Positions 16,167-23,111 of a stretch of DNA of 64,000 nucleotides are shown here, piece by piece. The number at the start of each line of letters is the position of its first letter. Positions within the stretch are counted from its first letter, which is position 1. Location: contig NZ_AP025491.1 of NCBI RefSeq assembly GCF_024347495.1, positions 558,001 through 622,000 of the forward strand. Direction: 5' to 3'. The stretch is from Vibrio gallaecicus. Its GTDB lineage: Bacteria > Pseudomonadota > Gammaproteobacteria > Enterobacterales > Vibrionaceae. Made by a program: the position numbers and the translations under genes. The notes below the pieces were generated by a model. That model did no database searches and was not told the DNA's origin. It worked only from the letters and a program-made list of their open reading frames with translations.

Positions 16167-17220
16167 GGCTTTGTTGCGTAATTCAGTTTAGAGACAGAGC
16201 AGCCCCATGTCGTGCGTTTCTTAGTCAATACGGCAAGTTTCAGGCATACCTAACCCAGTGAGCTTGTTCAACGCTTTTATCATCGCGTAAGTTTCTCCCA
16301 CTTGTGCATTGTAATGTCTTAAACTTAAACGACCACCAAGTAACTGTTTAACTCGATACATCGCTGTTTCTAAGAGGGAGCGTTTGTGGTAACCATACCG
16401 CTCTTTCCAATACTTATTTGAGCCATATAACTTCTGGCAACCTACTGCGAGATTTCGGGGATGACCCCGCTCCCAGAAGGCAGCCCCTTCTCTTGGAGGA
16501 ATAAGCGCAACGGCTCGCTTAATCTTAATTGCATCGTGACATGCTCTCGTATCATAAGCGCCATCACCAGACACCTCGTGGATACTTCGGCGAGTTTGTT
16601 TCAGTAAATTCGGGAGTACTTCTCCATTTGTAACTGTCGATAGACTTAGCTCGGCTGCAATAATTTCATGAGTGTTTGTATCCACGGCAATATGAAGTTT
16701 TCGCCAGACTCTACGTTTGCCATCTGTCCCGTGTTTTTTGACTTTCCATTCACCTTCGCCATAAACCTTAAGGCCAGTCGCATCAATAGCTAGATGTTGT
16801 ATCGTATCTCTCGTTTTTGTCTTAAGTGAGACCTCAACTTGCTTGGCTCTACGACTGATGCAGGTGTAATGCGGACAACTTAACGGTACATGGGCTAACC
16901 TAAATATCGAGTTGATAAAACCTTGCAGCGCTCTTAATGGCATAGAAAAAACTCGTTTCACCATGAGGGCTGTCGTGATAGCTAAATCACTGAACCGACG
17001 AGGCCTCCCGCGCTTATTCTGTTTGCTTTGCGTCCAGCCACTTATCGCTTCTTCATCAATCCAAAAGGTCAAAGAACCGCGGTTAATGAGTGATTGGTTG
17101 TATTGCTTCCAGTTGGTTGTTTTGTAACGAGGTTTAGGCATAGGGCTACGAGAGGGAGTGAATGTAGCTGATCAGATCGTAGGTTTTAGGTTTAGTTCCA
17201 ATGAATTACGCAACAAAGCC
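16167..17220 (-). mobile_element. IS5-family (IS903-like) element, copy 2, 1054 bp
   Basis: Same terminal inverted repeats as copy 1 (GGCTTTGTTGCGTAATTCA and complement) and the same orientation. It carries the intact transposase and forms the right arm of the composite transposon. Confidence 0.93.
16221..17141 (-). CDS. IS903-like transposase, intact
   Basis: The 306-residue DDE transposase of the IS5 family contains LAIDATGLKVYG (first Asp), SGDGAYDTRACH (second Asp) and SLLETAMYRVKQLLGG (Glu followed by the R and K of the YREK-like signature). The C-terminus reads NAQVGETYAMIKALNKL and is full length, unlike copy 1. The start ATG lies close to the right inverted repeat, as usual in this group. 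It would cut and join the 19-bp ends of either copy, so it can mobilise one IS or the whole composite unit. Confidence 0.9.
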   Translation of the reverse strand: MPKPRYKTTNWKQYNQSLINRGSLTFWIDEEAISGWTQSKQNKRGRPRRFSDLAITTALMVKRVFSMPLRALQGFINSIFRLAHVPLSCPHYTCISRRAKQVEVSLKTKTRDTIQHLAIDATGLKVYGEGEWKVKKHGTDGKRRVWRKLHIAVDTNTHEIIAAELSLSTVTNGEVLPNLLKQTRRSIHEVSGDGAYDTRACHDAIKIKRAVALIPPREGAAFWERGHPRNLAVGCQKLYGSNKYWKERYGYHKRSLLETAMYRVKQLLGGRLSLRHYNAQVGETYAMIKALNKLTGLGMPETCRID

Positions 17221-17229
17221 CTGCTAACA
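17221..17229 (+). repeat. Right copy of 9-bp target-site duplication (CTGCTAACA)
   Basis: Identical to 10026-10034 and directly adjacent to the outer end of IS copy 2. Removing 10035-17229 rejoins the sequence as AGCACTGCTAACAGCGTGCG. Confidence 0.9.
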
Positions 17230-17310
17230 GCGTGCGACTGACTGGTTTTAGAGAAACTATAAAAATAGAATTAACAATTGAATTGTGAATTGACAGAGGT
17301 AGAGCGCATA

Positions 17311-17341
17311 TTCTACTATGAGGGTAGAATATATGTTCTAC
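17311..17341. promoter_or_regulatory. Triple inverted half-site, probable TetR operator
   Basis: TTCTAC (17311), GTAGAA (17324) and TTCTAC (17336) alternate in orientation, so two overlapping palindromes share the central half-site. They lie 44-74 bases before the TetR gene start, a typical position for autorepression. Confidence 0.6.
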
Positions 17342-17384
17342 TTCGTTTTGGTTAATAACCAGAAGTAATAAAAAAGGGAAATTT

Positions 17385-17903
17385 ATGCTTAAAGAGCAAC
17401 TTGCAGCAAGCCTTGAAGAAGCTTTCAGCCGATGTGGATTTGCAGAACCAAGCGTAGCGCAGCTTAAAACGGCTTGTAATGTTAGCTTGCGAACTCTGTA
17501 TAAATATTATCCGTCGAAAGAAGCGATGATCGTAGGCGCATTAGAGTTTAGGCATCAACGTTATCTAAAATTTTTACGCGAGGACGCGCCTAAAAAACCT
17601 GAAGACGCGACTTTGTTCATATTTGAACAGCTTGAAGTCTGGATGAAAGAATTTGCTCCACATGGATGCTTATCGATGAATGCTATTGCGGCTTTTCCAG
17701 ATAATGAGCTCATTAATCGAGCGGTCAAAGAACATAAAAAAGAAGTTCAGCAATTACTGGGAGAACTGAGCCAACGACCAGATTTATCGGTTGAATTATT
17801 TCTATTGCATGAAGGTGTGTCTAGCGCATGGTCGCTTGTCGGTAAAACTGCCGTTATATCGGCTAAATCTGTCGCATTACGAATGCTCAGTGCGCCTCTG
17901 TAG
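17385..17903 (+). CDS. TetR/AcrR-family transcriptional regulator
   Basis: A 172-residue protein with an N-terminal three-helix DNA-binding domain: AEPSVAQLKTACNVSLRTLY, with KYYPSKEAMIVGALE after the recognition helix. This is the TetR hallmark. The C-terminal ligand domain contains one cysteine (HGCLSMNA) in the region where thiol- or electrophile-sensing members of the family often carry one. AAGGGAAAT precedes ATG 17385. The gene is 28 bases upstream of an oxidoreductase that it probably co-transcribes with and represses through the half-sites at 17311-17341. Confidence 0.85.
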   Translation: MLKEQLAASLEEAFSRCGFAEPSVAQLKTACNVSLRTLYKYYPSKEAMIVGALEFRHQRYLKFLREDAPKKPEDATLFIFEQLEVWMKEFAPHGCLSMNAIAAFPDNELINRAVKEHKKEVQQLLGELSQRPDLSVELFLLHEGVSSAWSLVGKTAVISAKSVALRMLSAPL

Positions 17904-17931
17904 TGTTAAGAATATATTTAAGGAAACAGTG

Positions 17932-18981
17932 ATGGGTACAATACCAAATACAATGAAAGGTCTACAGTTGGTAGGGCATGGCGGGTCGGACATGTTGGAA
18001 TTTAACGAATTAATTCCAGTTCCTCAGCTCAGTGGAAATGATGTATTGGTACGAGTTATGGCTGCAGGTGTAAACAATACAGACATTAACACCCGCATAG
18101 GCTGGTACTCAAAAGGTGACGACAGTGATGACGCGAGTTGGTCTGGTGAGGCTATAAAATTTCCACGTATTCAAGGCGCAGATGTTTGTGGAATAATCGC
18201 AGCTGTTGGAGATAATATTAGCCAAGAGCGCATTGGCGAAAGGGTATTAATTGAACCTTGTTTAAGAGAAGTGAATAGCAAAGAGCTAGAATCCCCTTGG
18301 TATTACGGTTCAGAATGTGATGGTGGATTCGCAGAGTATACCGTAATAGCTATCCAGCATGCGCTTGCAATTGATAGTGATTTAACTGACTCAGAACTCG
18401 CTTCATTTCCTTGCTCTTATTCCACAGCGGAAAACATGTTAACAAGGGCTGCGGTGACTTCAAAAGATACGGTTTTGATTTCTGGAGCTTCTGGTGGTGT
18501 TGGCTCTGCAGCAATTCAGCTTGCGAAGGCCCGCGGTGCATATGTCATTGCGATCACTAGCCCAAATAAGAACCAACAAATTTTGGATCTAGGGGCGGAT
18601 AAAGTGATCCCTCGCAATGTAAACCTAGTGGATGCATTAGGGGGGAATAGCGTTAACGTTGTGATTGACCTTGTCGCGGGTGACCAATGGTCACAATTTT
18701 TACAAGTGCTCAAGCCGGGTAGTCGTTATGCCGTTTCAGGTGCAATTGCAGGACCTCTTGTCGAATTAGATGTTAGGACACTCTATTTAAAAGATTTAAG
18801 CTTTTTCGGTTGTACAGTATTAGAACCTGAAGTTTTCCCAAATCTAGTTAAGTGTATTGAAGAGAAAAAGATCAAACCAATTGTGGCTCAAACTTTCTCA
18901 CTGCAGGAAGTAGCTGCCGCACAAGATACGTTTCTGAAAAAAGATCATGTTGGTAAAATTGTATTGACCGTTTCTCAATAA
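17932..18981 (+). CDS. Zinc-type alcohol dehydrogenase/quinone reductase-like MDR protein
   Basis: The start ATG 17932 has AAGGAAA upstream and avoids overlap with the TetR gene; a longer open frame reaching back to 17791 is not needed. The 349 residues show an N-terminal GroES-like domain (VLVRVMAAGVNNTDINTRIG, IQGADVCGIIAAVGD) and a Rossmann domain with the NADP-binding motif SGASGGVGSAAIQLAK. The usual structural-zinc cysteine cluster is absent, so it is closer to quinone-oxidoreductase-type members than to classical alcohol dehydrogenase. It would reduce quinones, enones or aldehydes with NADPH. With the TetR neighbour and Ohr downstream, a role in electrophile or oxidative stress is likely, by inference. 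Confidence 0.8.
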   Translation: MGTIPNTMKGLQLVGHGGSDMLEFNELIPVPQLSGNDVLVRVMAAGVNNTDINTRIGWYSKGDDSDDASWSGEAIKFPRIQGADVCGIIAAVGDNISQERIGERVLIEPCLREVNSKELESPWYYGSECDGGFAEYTVIAIQHALAIDSDLTDSELASFPCSYSTAENMLTRAAVTSKDTVLISGASGGVGSAAIQLAKARGAYVIAITSPNKNQQILDLGADKVIPRNVNLVDALGGNSVNVVIDLVAGDQWSQFLQVLKPGSRYAVSGAIAGPLVELDVRTLYLKDLSFFGCTVLEPEVFPNLVKCIEEKKIKPIVAQTFSLQEVAAAQDTFLKKDHVGKIVLTVSQ

Positions 18982-19041
18982 CGTTTGGTTTGTGAATTAA
19001 ATAAATTAATAATCAGATGGTTATGCTCAATTGTTAAATAT

Positions 19042-19076
19042 AAAGGTCATTGCTTTAAGCGAGCAGTGACCTTTTT
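19042..19076 (+). terminator. Rho-independent terminator after the oxidoreductase gene
   Basis: AAAGGTCATTGCT pairs with AGCAGTGACCTTT (one G-T pair) around an eight-base loop and is followed by a T-run. Confidence 0.85.
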
Positions 19077-19095
19077 CATATGTAGTTGTTATTTA

Positions 19096-19109
19096 AATTG
19101 TGCACAATT
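19096..19109. promoter_or_regulatory. Perfect 14-bp palindrome upstream of ohr
   Basis: AATTGTGCACAATT is fully self-complementary. A near copy (TTGTGCGCAA) and partial repeats of TTGTGC follow between 19110 and 19180, all upstream of the Ohr gene. This resembles a MarR/OhrR-type operator array. No ohrR gene is seen in this window. Confidence 0.55.
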
Positions 19110-19221
19110 AACTTGTGCATTATTTAATTTGCGATTAGTATTGCTTTAAAGATTGGTTGTGCGCAATTTAATTTGTGTTCTTTAGCTAATCACCAATTAA
19201 AAAATTGAAGGAAGATGAATC

Positions 19222-19644
19222 ATGCAAGCACTTTACACAACATCAGCAACAGCTTTAGCAGGTCGTAATGGTCAAGTATCAACAGACGACAATAAACTAG
19301 CTTTAGACTTGAGTTACCCTAAAGAAATGGGTGGGACAGGCGAAGCGACAAATCCAGAGCAACTGTTTGCCGCGGGTTATTCTGCATGTTTTTCAAATGC
19401 AATTTTGCACGTAGCGCGTGAAACTAAAGTCGCAATTAAGGCAGCACCAACGACTGCAACTGTTGCAATTGGTTCTAATGACAATGGTGGTTTTGCTTTG
19501 GCTGTTAGCCTATCTGTAGAGTTAGAGCTTGATCAAGAAGACGCAGTTCAACTTGTAAAAACGGCCCACCAAGTATGCCCATACTCAAATGCGGTACGTG
19601 GCAACATTGATGTAAAACTTACAGTGAACGGTGTCGCGTTATAA
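19222..19644 (+). CDS. ohr: Organic hydroperoxide resistance protein, Ohr/OsmC family
   Basis: A 140-residue cytoplasmic peroxidase with the two redox cysteines in the expected settings: AGYSACFSNAIL (peroxidatic) and HQVCPYSNAVRGN (resolving). The N-terminal MQALYTTSATALAGRNG matches the Ohr rather than the OsmC subgroup. It reduces organic and fatty-acid hydroperoxides using lipoylated proteins as reductant, as established for the family. GGAAG precedes ATG 19222. It is monocistronic, with the palindromic TTGTGC-rich region upstream suggesting peroxide-responsive repression. Confidence 0.93.
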   Translation: MQALYTTSATALAGRNGQVSTDDNKLALDLSYPKEMGGTGEATNPEQLFAAGYSACFSNAILHVARETKVAIKAAPTTATVAIGSNDNGGFALAVSLSVELELDQEDAVQLVKTAHQVCPYSNAVRGNIDVKLTVNGVAL

Positions 19645-19720
19645 TCTAAGTATGTAAAGCCTATTTTTTTGAATGATAGGCAGTTGACTGACATCTGATT
19701 ACGACGTTTAGACAAATTAC

Positions 19721-19771
19721 AAAGGCTCATACTGAACGACTCTTTTGAGTTAAAGCAGTATGAGCCTTTTT
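19721..19771. terminator. Long hairpin terminator after ohr
   Basis: AAAGGCTCATACTG pairs perfectly with CAGTATGAGCCTTT, and the loop itself contains ACTCTTTTGAGT, a second small stem. A T-run follows on the + strand. Confidence 0.8.
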
Positions 19772-19964
19772 GCGTTCGAAAACCGTCTTAATCAGTACAA
19801 TTAAGAAACAGAGAAAGATGAAAGAACTTACAAAGACAAATAAATTGACTGATTTTAGTAGGAGTCATCGATAAGTCACCAGATAGTGGTAACATTATTC
19901 CTTAGGATTATCGAATACACAGATATTGTCTTTGTTGTATTCCCACAATTTAAGAGATTCAGCT

Positions 19965-20750
19965 TTGGCTAAAAAATATTATGTAGTTTGGAAAGGTCGC
20001 AAGACGGGCATTTTTGACACTTGGGCACAGTGCCAAGCGCAAGTAAACGCGTTTGCGGGAGCAAAGTTTAAATCTTTCCCAACATTAGCTGAAGCTGAAA
20101 GCGCATTTGGAAATAAAGTTGGGGCTGCGAGTGGTTCTGCTCCATCAAGTAGCTCTAATCTATCCAGCAAACCTAAGTCATCAAGTAAACCCAAGAAGCC
20201 TAAGCTCACTCAGGTACAAATTGAGACCATGCCGCTAGATGTGAAAATCTTTACCGATGGGGCGAGCGAGCCAAACCCTGGTGAGGCGGGTTCAGGTATC
20301 GCTATTTATCAAGATAATACATTGACTGAACTGTGGTATGGCATCTATCAAGAGATGGGTACTAATAACACAGCTGAGTTAAATGGTTTATACCAAGCCA
20401 TGTTAATCGCAAAAGATAAGATTAAGCAAAATTTGAGTGTGGGAGTTTTTTGCGATTCTATGTATTCGATCCAATGTATTACTCAATGGGCAGCAGGTTG
20501 GCAAAAGAAAGGTTGGGTAAAAGCTGGTGGTGAGATTAAAAATTTGGACTTAATTAAGCAAATGTTCTCACTGTACCAAGAATTGGAAAAACACATCGAA
20601 ATACACCATGTAAATGGTCATGTAGGCATTGAAGGTAATGAACTTGCAGATCGCATGTCTATCATTGCAATTGAATCGAAAGAACAAGAGCTAAGTTTGT
20701 ACCGCGAAACCATGGATATTACAGAAATTCTCGCATCACGTAGAGGGTAA
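19965..20750 (+). CDS. Ribonuclease HI with N-terminal viroplasmin (hybrid-binding) domain
   Basis: The best start is TTG 19965 (MAKKYYVVWKG), preceded by AAGAGA; the frame is open to 19926 but those residues do not fit the family. Residues 1-45 form the caulimovirus-viroplasmin-like RNA/DNA-hybrid-binding domain (GRKTGIFDTWAQCQAQVNAF, FKSFPTLAEAESAF). A Ser/Lys/Pro linker follows, then an RNase HI domain with acidic residues in FTDGASEPNPG, NNTAELNGLYQAM, VFCDSMYSIQ and GNELADRMS. The enzyme cleaves RNA in RNA-DNA hybrids. It lies five bases upstream of rsuA, probably in one transcript. The main cellular rnhA is normally elsewhere, so this is likely a second RNase HI. Confidence 0.9.
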   Translation: MAKKYYVVWKGRKTGIFDTWAQCQAQVNAFAGAKFKSFPTLAEAESAFGNKVGAASGSAPSSSSNLSSKPKSSSKPKKPKLTQVQIETMPLDVKIFTDGASEPNPGEAGSGIAIYQDNTLTELWYGIYQEMGTNNTAELNGLYQAMLIAKDKIKQNLSVGVFCDSMYSIQCITQWAAGWQKKGWVKAGGEIKNLDLIKQMFSLYQELEKHIEIHHVNGHVGIEGNELADRMSIIAIESKEQELSLYRETMDITEILASRRG

Positions 20751-20755
20751 CAAGG

Positions 20756-21448
20756 ATGCGTTTAGATAAGTTCATCTGCAAAAGTACTGACCTGCTAAAA
20801 AATGAAGCAACAATTGCTATAAACAAAGGTGAAGTTGCAGTTAACGGGGTAGTTTGTTTAGAGGAATCTAAACAAGTTCACGAAAATAATACCGTCACTC
20901 AGAATGGTAATGTTCTTATTGCTCGCCCGTTTCGATATATCTTGATGAATAAACCATCTGGCACAATTTGTTCAAATGTGGATGAAGCATACCCATCACT
21001 TTTTAACTACTTAGATGTAGATAAAGTTTCGGAACTCCATATTGCAGGCAGACTGGATGCGGATACAACTGGCTTGGTGTTAATAACTGATGATGGACAT
21101 TGGTCTTTTAATATCACATTACCGGCTAAGCAATGCCAGAAAGTGTATCGAGTGGGTTTGACTCGTCCTATTGCTGAAGATGTAGCTGAAAAATTTAAAC
21201 ATGGAATTGAGCTGCAAGGCGAAAAAGAACTGACACGCCCAGCCATTCTCGAAGTTGTTGAACCGAATGAAGTACTCTTAACTATCACCGAAGGTAAGTT
21301 TCATCAAGTTAAGCGTATGTTTGCTGCAGTTGGAAACCGAGTAACCTCTTTGCATAGAGAAAAGATTGGTCAAGTTGAGCTCGATGTTGAATCTGCTCGC
21401 TGGCGATATCTAAGTAATGAAGAAGTTATTTCATTTACTCAGAAATAA
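20756..21448 (+). CDS. rsuA: 16S rRNA pseudouridine(516) synthase
   Basis: A 230-residue member of the RsuA/RluBEF family. It has an N-terminal S4 domain (MRLDKFICKSTDL, NKGEVAVNGVV) and a catalytic domain with the Asp-bearing motif HIAGRLDADTTGLVLITDDG; the second Asp after RL is the nucleophile. It also has GKFHQVKRMFAAVGNRVTSL near the C-terminus. Length and the HQVKRMFAAVGN block fit RsuA, which modifies U516 of 16S rRNA, better than RluE or RluF. It follows the RNase HI gene by five bases and is closed by a strong terminator. Confidence 0.88.
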   Translation: MRLDKFICKSTDLLKNEATIAINKGEVAVNGVVCLEESKQVHENNTVTQNGNVLIARPFRYILMNKPSGTICSNVDEAYPSLFNYLDVDKVSELHIAGRLDADTTGLVLITDDGHWSFNITLPAKQCQKVYRVGLTRPIAEDVAEKFKHGIELQGEKELTRPAILEVVEPNEVLLTITEGKFHQVKRMFAAVGNRVTSLHREKIGQVELDVESARWRYLSNEEVISFTQK

Positions 21449-21472
21449 ATTTCCTACCGTTCATGATAAACG

Positions 21473-21507
21473 AACTCTTCTGAATAACAGCTATTCAGAA
21501 GAGTTTT
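21473..21507. terminator. Terminator after rsuA
   Basis: A perfect 14-bp stem, AACTCTTCTGAATA with its complement, around a five-base loop and followed by TTTT. It lies between the convergent rsuA and the EamA gene. Confidence 0.85.
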
Positions 21508-21538
21508 CAAGTATTAAGTATTCAGGGATTGTTTAAGT

Positions 21539-22429
21539 TCATAACGCTTTGGTTTGGGATATTGTTTGCTTGATTGAGGCAATAACTTGAGGCAGTAAAG
21601 ACATCACTATCATCCCGAGCATTAGGCTGTATTGCGTGATAGTAAATGACTCACCTAATAGAACCATTCCCGCTGTAATTCCAGCAATCGGATTCGCAAT
21701 CCCACCAAACGTGAAATCAACCACTGACATTCTTTGCAACAACCATACATACATGCCGTAGCCAAGTGCTGTATTCAAGCAAATTACCCATAGTAGCCCT
21801 AACAAATTACGACGATCAAAGTTCATCAATGAATTAACATAAGTCTGAGGATCAATAAGGGCATGAATCATGGTAACGACTGAAAGGATAACTCCTCCCA
21901 TGATGAGTTGCCATGTTAGAACCGTCCACCAATGCATGCGGTTACCAAGAGATTTGGTAATACTGCTGCCGATAATAATGCAAAAGATAGCAGCTAGCAT
22001 TGCTCCTAAACCGATAGGATTAAGGCTAATTTGACTTGGGTTAAACAACATCCATGCTAGTGCGATAAGACCGGCGCCTGCGATGGCTTGGATTAGATGA
22101 GGGCGTTGCTTTTTAACCACCCAGTGAAATAGCATGGCAAAAACTGGTACTGAAATCATCCCTACACCTGATATGGCAGAGGGTAACGTGAGTGCCATAA
22201 CGAAAATCAGCCCGAAGAAGGTCGCAATGTTGATCAAGCCTAAGCTGAAGATGATCGGCCATTCATCTCTTTTAGGTAAACTTGGCTTAATCGCTAGAAG
22301 CAATAAACCGGCGGGTAAAGCACGCAGGGCACCTAAAAGGAGTGGTGACCAGCCTTCAAGAGTGTATTGCGTTACAGCATATGTTGTTCCCCAAAAAAAA
22401 GCAGGGATCATGGCAAGTAATATGTTCAT
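21539..22429 (-). CDS. EamA/DMT-superfamily exporter
   Basis: A 296-residue inner-membrane protein with about ten helices arranged as two EamA repeats (AFFWGTTYAVTQYTLEGWSP and, in the second half, LNTALGYGMYVWLLQRM and GGIANPIAGITAGMVLLGES). The family exports small metabolites or drugs; the substrate cannot be read. It is transcribed divergently from a MarR regulator, and a perfect inverted repeat lies in the 120-base gap, so it is probably the regulator's target. The YAVTQYTLE start resembles exporters of the YdcZ/RhtA-like EamA branch. Confidence 0.85.
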   Translation of the reverse strand: MNILLAMIPAFFWGTTYAVTQYTLEGWSPLLLGALRALPAGLLLLAIKPSLPKRDEWPIIFSLGLINIATFFGLIFVMALTLPSAISGVGMISVPVFAMLFHWVVKKQRPHLIQAIAGAGLIALAWMLFNPSQISLNPIGLGAMLAAIFCIIIGSSITKSLGNRMHWWTVLTWQLIMGGVILSVVTMIHALIDPQTYVNSLMNFDRRNLLGLLWVICLNTALGYGMYVWLLQRMSVVDFTFGGIANPIAGITAGMVLLGESFTITQYSLMLGMIVMSLLPQVIASIKQTISQTKAL

Positions 22430-22492
22430 TTAAATATCTTAACGTAAAGATAAATCGATAATTGAACTCTATACTTATAATATATGATTGTA

Positions 22493-22516
22493 AAGTATCT
22501 TCATGTTAAGATACTT
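22493..22516. promoter_or_regulatory. Inverted repeat between EamA exporter and MarR regulator
   Basis: AAGTATCTT, six-base spacer, AAGATACTT: perfect nine-base arms, 36 bases before the MarR start. Related TATCTTA and AAAGATA pieces lie near 22433-22451. This is probably the MarR operator controlling both directions. Confidence 0.65.
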
Positions 22517-22551
22517 GCGTATTAAATCTTATTGAACAGGTGTTGTGGTAT

Positions 22552-23034
22552 ATGGACGCAATTGATCGAGTGCTAGAGCAGTGGGCAAAAGAAAAGCCAG
22601 ACCTTGAAACGGAAGCAATGGCGATGATGGGGCGAGTAATGCGCATTGCTAAATATATGGAAACGGAAGTGGCTGAACTTCATAAAAGATATGATCTGAA
22701 GCTAGGTGAGTTTGATGTATTAGCAACGCTAAGACGTTCAGGTAAACCGTATTTATTGACGCCATCAGAGCTTATTGGCTCATTAATGCTGACATCAGGT
22801 GCAATGACAAATCGTCTTGATAAACTTGAAGGTAAAGGTTTAATCGCAAGAGCACACAGTAAAGAAGATCGAAGAAGTGTTACGGTTGAATTGACTAAAA
22901 AAGGTCTGATTTTGATCGATGAGATGATAATTGAACATGTTGAAACGCAAAAGCGATTAGTTCAATCTCTCACCGACAATCAGAAACAAAGCGCGAATGC
23001 ACTCCTAAAAGTATGGTTGAAAGAATACGAGTAG
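22552..23034 (+). CDS. MarR-family transcriptional regulator
   Basis: The start ATG 22552 (MDAIDRVLEQWAKEKPDL) is preferred over GTG 22540; CAGGTG lies upstream. The 160-residue protein has the MarR winged-helix core: LKLGEFDVLATLRRSG, TPSELIGSLMLTSGAMTNRL (recognition helix) and the wing HSKEDRRSVTVELTKKG, which carries the highly conserved DRR motif. It probably represses the divergent EamA exporter and itself through the palindrome at 22493, with release by a small aromatic ligand as is usual in the family. The ligand is unknown. Confidence 0.88.
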   Translation: MDAIDRVLEQWAKEKPDLETEAMAMMGRVMRIAKYMETEVAELHKRYDLKLGEFDVLATLRRSGKPYLLTPSELIGSLMLTSGAMTNRLDKLEGKGLIARAHSKEDRRSVTVELTKKGLILIDEMIIEHVETQKRLVQSLTDNQKQSANALLKVWLKEYE

Positions 23035-23054
23035 TTCATATGATTTCAAAGCAC

Positions 23055-23111
23055 TTGATGCACATTCTATAGCTTGATGCATTCTATATAGCTTGATGCA
23101 TTCTCTATAGC
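23055..23111. repeat. 19-bp tandem repeat, three copies, between convergent genes
   Basis: Three copies of a TTGATGCATTCTATATAGC-like unit (23055, 23074, 23093) differ at a few bases. The last copy contains the TAG stop codon of the minus-strand diguanylate cyclase gene (CTA at 23105-23107). CTATAG occurs in every copy, and the 19-base period shifts the frame each time. Confidence 0.85.

Larger units (their letters stand above)
10035..17220. mobile_element. Composite transposon carrying integron cassettes (7186 bp)
   Basis: Two near-identical IS5-family elements in the same orientation bound 5.1 kb of passenger DNA. The outer ends of the pair are flanked by a perfect 9-bp duplication, whereas neither single element has a duplication of its own. 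This is what transposition of the whole unit would leave. The passenger contains recognisable attC sites and cassette genes, cut at both ends: the left inner end truncates a minus-strand gene, and the right inner end truncates an attC site. It therefore looks like a piece of a chromosomal integron array lifted from elsewhere. The element lies in an intergenic region between the genes at 9663 and 17385. Confidence 0.85.

Noticed and set aside
9663..17384. A local integron with its own integrase
   Set aside because: attC sites are present, but there is no integrase gene or attI-like site in the window, and both ends of the array are cut by IS elements.
22493..22516. Hairpin as a terminator or attenuator
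   Set aside because: It lies between divergent genes with no T-run, so an operator is the better reading.
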